Assembly (NCBI GenBank): GCA_030159075.1
Contig: BROG01000561.1
Location: forward strand, 62,001-126,000
From: Atrina japonica
Lineage: Eukaryota > Mollusca > Bivalvia > Pterioida > Pinnidae
DNA length: 64,000 bases
Direction: 5' to 3'
Position 1 is the stretch's first letter. The number at the start of each line of letters is the position of its first letter. This document shows, piece after piece, positions 58,901 through 64,000 of this stretch. The notes below the pieces were generated by a model, which was given only the letters and a program-made list of their open reading frames with translations, was not told the origin of the DNA and searched no databases. The position numbers and the translations under genes are program-made.

Positions 58901-59056
58901 TAGTTATCTTGGAGCAACTCATTTATACAGCATTATACATAAAAGAATCTTAATGTATGGATTTATACAACAACATAATTGAAAATACATATTCTATTTT
59001 TAGGTATAAGAAGTATTAAACGTGACATTGTGTTTGCCGCAAGTTTGTATCTATAG
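31247..59056 (+). CDS. MTREX: MTREX/MTR4, exosome-associated DExH RNA helicase
   Basis: Spliced gene with 26 coding exons (listed in the block entries), 3069 nt including the stop, 1022 residues (human MTREX has 1042). The start is [16 protein letters not shown] in the context AAAACCATGG, and this N-terminus matches vertebrate MTR4. RecA1 carries AHTSAGKT (140-147), DEIH (231-234) and SAT (262-264). RecA2 carries [15 protein letters not shown] (460-474) and [10 protein letters not shown] (499-508). A KOW-bearing arch follows ([10 protein letters not shown] / SFGWGAV), then a DSHCT C-terminal helical domain ending in [16 protein letters not shown]4 unwinds and feeds RNA to the nuclear exosome, in the TRAMP, NEXT and PAXT complexes. 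All 25 junctions use GT-AG and preserve frame. Introns are unusually repeat-laden. The identification is secure; exact splice choice is inferred from homology. Confidence 0.96.
31539..31643. repeat. (CT)n microsatellite
   Basis: CT runs at 31539-31596 and about 31619-31643 separated by a T-rich stretch. It is in MTREX intron 1, 174 bp after the exon 1 donor. Confidence 0.95.
31649..32755. repeat. A-B-A'-B' inverted-repeat complex
   Basis: Block A (31649-31839, CCTATGGAGATGGTGAAAG through TGACTGTTTCCTTGGT) is inverted at 32240-32458. Block B (about 31951-32216, with GTACATCGAACCCGATCACG and GTGAACTGCACGAAATGATG) is inverted at about 32484-32752. The order is A, B, A', B', not the simple A, B, B', A' of a foldback. 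No coding sequence. It fills half of MTREX intron 1. Confidence 0.8.
32327..32400. repeat. 74-bp hairpin, 35-bp arms with a 4-base loop
   Basis: Arms 32327-32361 and 32366-32400 are inverse copies with 33 of 35 pairs matching (GTTAATCCCTTTGGTGATTC... and its complement). It lies inside block A' of the larger complex; block A at the matching place has only CCCCTAGGGGATTAAT. Confidence 0.92.
32895..33134. mobile_element. 240-bp MITE with CAGGGATTTTCCAC terminal inverted repeats
   Basis: Begins CAGGGATTTTCCAC and ends with its exact inverse GTGGAAAATCCCTG. ATACA flanks it directly on both sides (32890-32894 and 33135-33139), consistent with a target duplication. The CAGGG/CCCTG ends recall hAT elements, but those usually make 8-bp duplications, so the class is uncertain. 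The interior has TTTCCCAATTCAAAAGGCC, shared in inverse with 52615-52836. Confidence 0.7.
34155..34445 (+). mobile_element. tRNA-headed SINE, family C
   Basis: The head has GCGGTGGTCTAGTGGCAGAG (A-box-like). The body has GGCACATTAAAGAACTGTCAG and the tail GATGGGATGTAAAACAACG. It lies in MTREX intron 3, ending about 55 bp before exon 4. Confidence 0.7.
34892..34905. repeat. 14-C homopolymer
   Basis: Uninterrupted C run in MTREX intron 4, next to CCCAATTATA-type repeat text. Confidence 0.9.
37537..37797. repeat. 25-bp minisatellite, about 10 copies
   Basis: Unit ATATATGTACATACAAATG plus ACGTGT, in MTREX intron 6. It is open in all three minus-strand frames, which produces spurious 84-98-codon ORFs. 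Confidence 0.95.
37801..37850 (+). mobile_element. SINE family B head fragment
   Basis: GGAGCCTCCGTGGTTGAGTG then GTTAGAGCATCAAATG matches the tRNA-like head of the copies at 19995 and 38679, and then stops. Confidence 0.6.
37988..38413 (+). repeat. ~56-bp tandem array that duplicates the exon 7 splice acceptor
   Basis: Eight units of about 53-60 bp, each with TTATCTAC(A/G)GAGAGAGG, a GTTGTGTGTATGTATGTA part and AAATATATCTGGATTATT. The final unit, at about 38387, holds the functional TCTACAG|AGAGAGGTGTTG at 38398 and merges into exon 7. Upstream copies therefore carry near-exact copies of the acceptor and of the first exon bases. Confidence 0.92.
38679..38935 (+). mobile_element. tRNA-headed SINE, family B, plus strand
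   Basis: GGGACTCTGTGGCAGAGTGG then TTAGAGTATC (A-box-like), AGGTGGGAGTTGTTCTGG, and the tail ACTGAAAAATTGTTGAGTG. It lies in MTREX intron 7, 157 bp after exon 7. Confidence 0.75.
40501..40681. mobile_element. MITE, TACAGTGGAACC family, copy 1
   Basis: Starts TACAGTGGAACCTGTCTTG and ends with the approximate inverse GACAATTTCTACTGTA. Internal text alternates GACCACCTGT and CTCATGAAGGA. Relatives lie at 46459-46636, 50121-50390 and 52177-52336. TA at both ends suggests TA-target insertion, Tc1/mariner-like; the class is inferred. Confidence 0.65.
40795..41135 (+). repeat. pyrimidine-rich (CT) tract
   Basis: About 340 nt composed almost wholly of C and T with CATC interruptions, ending about 100 bp before exon 10 of MTREX. 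Strand-asymmetric low-complexity sequence. Confidence 0.85.
42265..42366. repeat. 25-bp tandem repeat, four copies
   Basis: Unit CATTTATGTATTATCCACAC plus ACCCC in MTREX intron 10. Confidence 0.9.
45180..45855 (+). repeat. 33/37-bp minisatellite next to the exon 16 donor
   Basis: Unit ATATATGATAACTAGTAATC plus ACACAGGTAATAGATAG, about 19 copies with 33- and 37-bp variants. It begins 24 bp after the exon 16 donor. Each unit contains CAG|GTAATA, a donor-like motif. Confidence 0.93.
45885..46130 (-). mobile_element. tRNA-headed SINE, family D
   Basis: On the minus strand the head reads CTGGTGGCCTAGTGTCAGGA and GGATTTGAATCC, with spacing like tRNA A and B boxes. It lies in MTREX intron 16 and directly follows the minisatellite. 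Confidence 0.65.
46459..46636. mobile_element. MITE, TACAGT family, copy 2
   Basis: Starts TACAGTCATACTTGTCTATA and ends with the inverse ACAAGTTTGACTGTA. The middle has GTTATAGACAGGTGGCC. MTREX intron 17, 77 bp after exon 17. Confidence 0.6.
46735..50030. repeat. 46-bp satellite, about 70 copies
   Basis: Unit TACATTGTGTATAAATATAT then GCAGTGTAGGTCCATATAAT and CAGTGT. Sub-variants (CAATATAATC, CTATATAATC, ATCGTGTGTAA) occur in runs, showing segmental amplification. It makes up most of MTREX intron 17 (4.2 kb). Confidence 0.96.
50121..50390. mobile_element. MITE, TACAGTGGAACC family, copy 3
   Basis: Begins TACAGAGGAACCTGTGTTG and ends AAGACAGGTTCCACTGTA. The inside is a partial tandem of CTCTCAACA..AGGATTATTTAACCA blocks. 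MTREX intron 17, 183 bp before exon 18. Confidence 0.7.
51376..51438 (+). repeat. 30-bp duplication of the exon 19 end and its 5' splice site
   Basis: GACAAAGTGTATTGAAATC plus TATACAG|GTAA at 51376 is repeated 30 bp later as GACAAAGTGTGTTGAAATC plus TATGCAG|GTAA, with three differences at most. Both copies end in CAG|GTAAGA. Confidence 0.95.
52177..52336. mobile_element. MITE, TACAGTGGAAC family, copy 4
   Basis: Starts TACAGTGGAACATCGCAG and ends GAGGGGTTCCACTGTA, with AAAGACCACCTGACTGTCTT inside. MTREX intron 20, 30 bp after exon 20. Confidence 0.65.
52615..52836 (-). mobile_element. diverged relative of the CAGGGATTTTCC MITE
   Basis: The inverse of the 32895-33134 interior can be followed: GGCCTTTTGAATTGGGAA, TTAGCAACATTTTATTGAA, and the end GGATGGAAAATCCCTGAA. 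The left terminus is degraded. MTREX intron 20. Confidence 0.6.
54650..56195. repeat. ~29-bp satellite, about 50 copies
   Basis: Unit TGACATTGTATTGACAGATA plus AGTGTTACC, alternating with a shorter ATATTGACAGACAAGTG form. A central block (about 55500-55740) is scrambled by small insertions. MTREX intron 22, 418 bp after exon 22. Confidence 0.95.
58013..58335 (-). mobile_element. SINE family A, diverged copy
   Basis: Retains TTTTGTTTGTTTTTAACGG, ACTTACATTGAGATGTCACC, CAAATTTTGGCCAGTGCTAT and TTCTTTCATGTGCCAC in the order of the family. The head side is degraded. It ends about 65 bp before MTREX exon 25. Confidence 0.6.
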
Positions 59057-60798
59057 AAACAGATATAAACAACAACAGCTACAGAGTCAAAGGTCACAGT
59101 TGTTGTTTGTTGTAGACTGAACACAACAGCTGTGATTATTTCAGGGACGGCTTATAAGACTGCTCGCTTACCCATGTAAATAGTGGCACCAGAAATAAGC
59201 CCAACAAGTGGTCATAGTTTTCTCAAGATCAGGCCTAACTTTTGGAAGTGCTCAGACACAGTGACAGCAGAAATATATACAAAGACATGATGCTTAGAAA
59301 AGTCGGTCCATAGATCTTGTACCTACCTGCAATTTGATCTTAAAACAATGACTCCAACAAACTGTCCGAAGTCTGCAAGCTGACGTGATTATACCTATAT
59401 CAAATACAGACTGAAGCTGATACAGGAAGTTGATTTACTGCAAGTATGATTTTATGATGTGCAGGCTGACTTGGTCTTCATCAATGGATGAAACTTATAG
59501 GAACACGTCCTTGGGACATTTTGACAAAATATGCACTGAATTTTTACAGCTGGTGTTTGAAGTTGTAAGTTACTATAACATATGGACATTCTGAATTTTT
59601 ACAGCTTGTGTTGGAAGTTGTAAGTAACTATAACATATGGACCATATAAAGCATTGTACATGTTTGTTTTCATCAAATTCCCTCTCAGCAGATATTGTCT
59701 GATTAGCAAGGTAACAATAAGATCTAGCTGTATATATTTACACTGCATATTTCCTGTTTACAGATTCCAAACATCAGGGAATGTGTATTCAGTCTTGTTT
59801 CAATTTGTAAACTTCTCTGTGTATATAGATTGTTAAGGATATGTGCATTATGTATTATTTTATACAATGTATCATGTGTTACAAAGATGAGTGAAGTATT
59901 GAAATTTCCAAGGCAACTAATTAACAGTTCAAGATTCATGGCTAACATGCTTCAGTTGATTCACAAATTCAGTGTCAGCCCTTCCATTATATCTAGTCCA
60001 AACACAAATTACCAGCAATCATGAATGATTGTGTATGAATCAAGAAATTCACATATTTACTCTTCATGGTGATATCTAAATTGAATGTTTAAATGTGAAT
60101 CATCATTTTATACTTAAAGAAGTAGTTAAAAATGTATATATTCAATACAAACTAACAATCAGTCACCAAGAGAATATATTTCTCTGAATGTTAACTAAAT
60201 TGATGATTTGTATGCCATGTTTAGACTTAGTTGTATCCAGCTATATGACAGTGTTATTTTCTAGTTGGCATAGACATGAACTGTCAGCTAAAACTGCCAT
60301 TTTGCTGTTCATATGGCGAATGATCCTGTGTTTGATACCAGAACCAGAGAATATATAAGATTTACAGTAATGACACAAGTGTATCAATAGTTGTTTCTTC
60401 CAAAAAAGTAAAAAAAACTATGACAAAGAATACAGTGTTGTGAATGTAAATTTGTTTTCTTGAGTCAATGCACAGGGATGCCAATCTCTCCGTTTTGGGT
60501 GGAGTTTCTGCAGTTTTGTGTTAAAATCCGTACCTCCGATTTCCTATTCAGTTCTCCAGTACACACATTAAGACTCTGTTTTTCAATTATCTAATGTTGG
60601 CATCTCTGAATGCAGATCAATTCATCATAATAATGTTTTATATTTTTACAACACTTTATATCCACATTAGTTCAAATACTATATGTTTGTTTTTTCCTGT
60701 ATTAGGAAATATTTCAGTTGGGTTTTTTCCCGTTGTTTTACAAACAGTAATAAAGTTTGTTAATGATGTATATATTGTACAGAAAAACTATGTTTTGT

Positions 60799-60853
60799 AA
60801 ATAAAACCATCATAAGAAATATACATTTTCTTATTTCTTTACTTACAAATAAA
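60799..60853 (+). terminator. candidate MTREX poly(A) signals
   Basis: Two AATAAA hexamers, 60799-60804 and 60848-60853, about 1.75 kb after the stop. The intervening 59057-60798 shows no other coding sequence and is probably 3' UTR. Earlier cleavage is possible. Confidence 0.4.
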
Positions 60854-60969
60854 GTTCAACTTCTTTCAATATTCATCTCATCATACACGTGCATTTTAAA
60901 AAGTTATTATTTATGTTTTATTTGCAGCTTATTCTTCTCATGTTTTCTTATATAGATTTAGAACTGTTA

Positions 60970-62530
60970 ACCTGTCATCCTTCCTCACCTTATTGGCAGA
61001 GTGAATAGCTTGTGTGCCAACCTGTCATCCTCCCCCATTGCATTGGCACTAGTGAATAGCTTGTGTGCCAACCTGTCATCCTTCCTCACCTTATTGGCAG
61101 AGTGAATAGCTTGTGTGCCAACCTGTCATCCTCCCCCATTGCATTGGCACTAGTGAATAGCTTGTGTGCCAACCTGTCATCCTCAACCACTGCATTGGCA
61201 CTAGTGAATAGCTTGTGTGCCAACCTGTCATCCTCCCCCATTGCATTGGCACTAGTGAATAGCTTGTGTGCCAACCTGTCATCCTCAAATAGCTTGTGTG
61301 CCAACTTGTCATCCTCCCCCATTACATTGACACTATTGAATAGCTTGTGTGCCAACCTCTCATCCTCAACCACTGCATTGGCACTAGTGAATAGCTTGTG
61401 TGCCAACTTGTCATCCTCCCCACTGAGGTGATAAACGTGCATAGCTTTTGTGCTAACCTGTCACCCCTAGCCCCCACCCCTCTGCATTGACACTGGTGAT
61501 TAGCTTTTGTGCCTACCTTTCATCATCATACACCCCAAATGCTTGCATAACCTGTGTGCCAATCTATCATCCTCCACACTACATTGGCACAGGAACATAG
61601 TTTTGGTGCCAACTTGTCATCCTCCCCACTGCTTTGGCACAGGTTCATAGCTTTGGTGCCCTCTTGCATCCTCCCCACTGCTTTGCACAGGTTCATAGCT
61701 GTTTGTGTCATCCTCCCCACTGCTTTGGCATCAGGTTCATAGGTTTGGTGCCAACTTGTCATCCTCCCAACTACATTGGCTTGCATAGCTGTGTGCCAAC
61801 TTGTCTCCTCCCCATGCTTTGGCACACGTTCACAGCTGTGGTGCAACTGGTCATCCATCCTCCCCACTGCTTTGGCACAGGTTCATAGCTGTGGTGCCAA
61901 CTTGTCATCCTCCCCACTGCTTTGGCACACGTTCATAGCTGTGGTGCCAACTGGTCATCCATCCTCCCCACTGCTTTGGCACAGGTTCATAGCTGTGGTG
62001 CCAACTTGTCATCCTCCCCACTGCTTTGGCACAGGTTCATAGCTGTGGTGCCAACTTGTCATCCTCCCCACTGCTTTGGCACAGGTTCATAGGTTTGGTG
62101 CCAACTTGTCATCCTCCACACTACATTGGCACAGGTTCATAGCTGTGGTGCCAACTTGTCATCCTCCCCACTGCTTTCCACGTTCACTAGCTTGGTGGCA
62201 CCAACTTGTCATCATCCCCACTGCTTTGGCACAGGTTCATAGCTGTGGTGCCAACTTGTCATCCTCCCCATTGGCACAGGTTCATAGGTTTGGTGCCAAC
62301 TTGTCATAGCTGTTTGGCACAGGTTCATAGCTGTGGTGCCAACTTGTCATCCTCCCCACTGCTTTGGCACAGGTTCATAGCTGTGGTGCCAACTTGTCAT
62401 CCTCCCCACTGCTTTGGCACAGGTTCATAGCTTTGGTGCCAGCCTGTCATCCACCCCAAATGCACTAGAAACTTGCATAAGTTGTATGACAAACTGTCAT
62501 CCTCCCTACTGCATTGGCAAACATGCAATG
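60970..62530. repeat. 50-bp satellite, about 30 copies
   Basis: Unit CCAACTTGTCATCCTCCCCA then CTGCTTTGGCACAGGTTCAT and AGCTGTGGTG. The first ~430 bp use a 51-bp variant (ATTGCATTGGCACTAGTG), which keeps codon frame and gives ORFs of 118-122 codons on both strands. It is GC-richer than its surroundings. Noncoding in my view. Confidence 0.95.
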
Positions 62531-64000
62531 CTTGGGTGAACATTTAAGAAACTTCTGTAGTTAGTAATATCGCCATGTAAGTGAAAAATTCTTCGTGTAA
62601 AAACAACAATAACGCTAATTTAAAAAGTAAGAAATGTCAAAAATTGGTGGAAGATTACAAAAAATACTTTAATACAGCTTTCATATAATAAACCATCAAA
62701 CTCAATAAACAATTTTCAACAATTTATCAATCAAATCTTTTACATTTACTATTTATATGTGATTTAACTAAATGAAACATTTTTGTTGTTTTAAAATATA
62801 CAAGGATTTTATATAAAAGTGAAGTGAACAAACAAATACAACAGCAAAACCTAGTATTAATGGTGTATAAAATGAAGTGATAATAAAATTTCAACTACCA
62901 GTAGTTAAAATTCAATGTCAACAGTTTTTTAAGCTTTCCATGTCGAGGGTAAATATTTTCCATATTTTTCAAGTTAATGTTCCAGTTCAACAAATTTTAT
63001 ATGTTTGTCAACAAAGAAAGTCATCCTAACCTATCCTTTGAGCCATCACAACATTAGAACTGCAGTTACCTCCCCTGACAGCAGAGACAATGTAAAATCA
63101 ACATTTGAAAAAAGGAGAATTAAATCCACAACTAATATCACTTGAATTAAAAAAAAAAGGTTACATTGTCTCTACGAATTTAAATTCATTATGTAAATCT
63201 TGACAGTGGTACTTTCAGTTATCAAATAGCTTTAGGTGAAATATAATAAGATATATTGAACTCTCTTGGAACTACATGTATGAATATTTATAAATGAATG
63301 GAACTAAATCATGACAGCTTATTTAAACTACAGCAAAACCTTTTTTTACAGGTCACACAAAGGAAGCATTAAAAAGTCACCTTTATATAAAGATGGTTAT
63401 AATATACATGTACAGGTTTATCTGATGAATTTTATGTCTTTTTTCCATTTTTTTTTTTTTTCGAAAATGGGTATTGCTGTCAGGTGTCGTAAAGATGGAC
63501 ATAGTCCTTAAGACTTATGTTTGGTTTGACCTCTTTCTGAAATATATTTCATATTATAGTTGTTCATGACCTGATGTAACAAATGTTACACAGCATAAAA
63601 TGTAATGCAATAATTTAGACATGTGTTACACAGCATAAAACGTAATAAAATAAGTGTATCAATCACTTCCCTAGATAAATGGTAAAACTATATATGACTG
63701 GCAACAATAACAAATAATTACTGTATAAAATTGAAATATCACATTGGTTTCTTGTCTTGTTATGATAACTCTTAAATAACATCCAACAAACAATTGTTAC
63801 ATACATAGTATGAAATGTGAATAACAACATTTATAAGTAGTACTGTATATCTGCAAATGTTCACTCCTGTTTCATTTTCACCCGTAGACGAGTTGGTGAA
63901 TTTAAAATGAAAGCAAAATTTTCAAGTTAAATAAATGAAGCATGAACATGCATGCCATCTATAAGACGATTATTATTAAGAGGGGATTTAAGAAGGTGCA
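62531..64000. other. intergenic, no gene seen
   Basis: AT-rich with no supported exon. A fragment of the 'TTTTCGCC' palindromic repeat family lies near 63870-63935. Confidence 0.55.

Larger units (their letters stand above)
52055..59056 (+). other. MTREX: MTREX coding exons 20-26, arch end and DSHCT domain
   Basis: Exons 52055-52147, 53522-53617, 54069-54232, 57167-57329, 57519-57681, 58402-58506 and 59004-59056, residues 745-1022. Exon 22 has [18 protein letters not shown] and [13 protein letters not shown], exon 23 [19 protein letters not shown], exon 24 [17 protein letters not shown], exon 25 [20 protein letters not shown], and exon 26 [13 protein letters not shown] with a TAG stop. The exon 22 donor is AG|GTCGGT, weaker than the others in this gene. 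Confidence 0.92.

Noticed and set aside
61063..62430. ORFs of 62-122 codons on both strands
   Set aside because: They are satellite translations with repeated NSLCANLSSS or similar text and no independent evidence of coding.

Overview
This window is animal nuclear DNA: AT-rich and dominated by introns, with GT-AG splice sites and abundant minisatellites, tRNA-headed SINEs and palindromic MITE-like repeats. The SINE type, whose reverse-strand tail corresponds to 'TTGTTTAACG...CCACTC' followed by 'CATATGGAGAC', and the motif-rich foldback repeats are what I associate with lophotrochozoans, most likely a bivalve mollusc. The species cannot be named from the sequence.

Three protein-coding genes can be supported. 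(1) A Tctex-type dynein light chain (DYNLT5/TCTEX1D1-like), plus strand, 3829-4440, with the whole coding region in one exon. (2) TXNDC12 (ERp18/ERp19, an ER thioredoxin-like oxidoreductase), minus strand, 26568 down to 12250. I rebuilt it as seven small coding exons, 162 residues, with a signal peptide, a CGAC active site and a C-terminal SDEL retrieval signal. (3) MTREX/MTR4 (nuclear exosome RNA helicase), plus strand, 31247-59056. I rebuilt it as 26 coding exons giving 1022 residues, and every junction keeps the reading frame. DYNLT5-like and TXNDC12 are convergent. TXNDC12 and MTREX are divergent, their start codons about 4.7 kb apart. The three genes have unrelated jobs (cilia/dynein transport, ER disulfide chemistry, nuclear RNA decay) and nothing suggests they work together.

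Region by region: 195-2372 is a 69-bp-unit satellite. 2373-3800 is unassigned. 3801-5010 holds the dynein light chain gene. 5035-11890 is intergenic with scattered repeats. 11900-26700 is TXNDC12, whose introns carry SINEs, a 32-bp minisatellite and a roughly 3.1-kb element bounded by inverted CCGAAACG-rich repeats. 26700-31240 is the divergent intergenic region, rich in inverted repeats and MITEs. 31247-60850 is MTREX. 60970-62530 is a 50-bp-unit satellite. 62531-64000 shows no gene.

The most unusual pattern is tandem duplication at or next to MTREX splice sites. A ~56-bp array has multiplied the 3' splice site of exon 7, a 33/37-bp array carrying a CAG|GTAATA donor-like motif lies just inside intron 16, and a 30-bp duplication doubles the 5' splice site of exon 19 so that its alternative use would add ten residues in frame. 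Intron 17 holds a ~3.3-kb 46-bp-unit satellite and intron 1 an unusual A-B-A'-B' inverted-repeat complex. I found no prokaryotic-type system, CRISPR array, rRNA gene or intact transposase.
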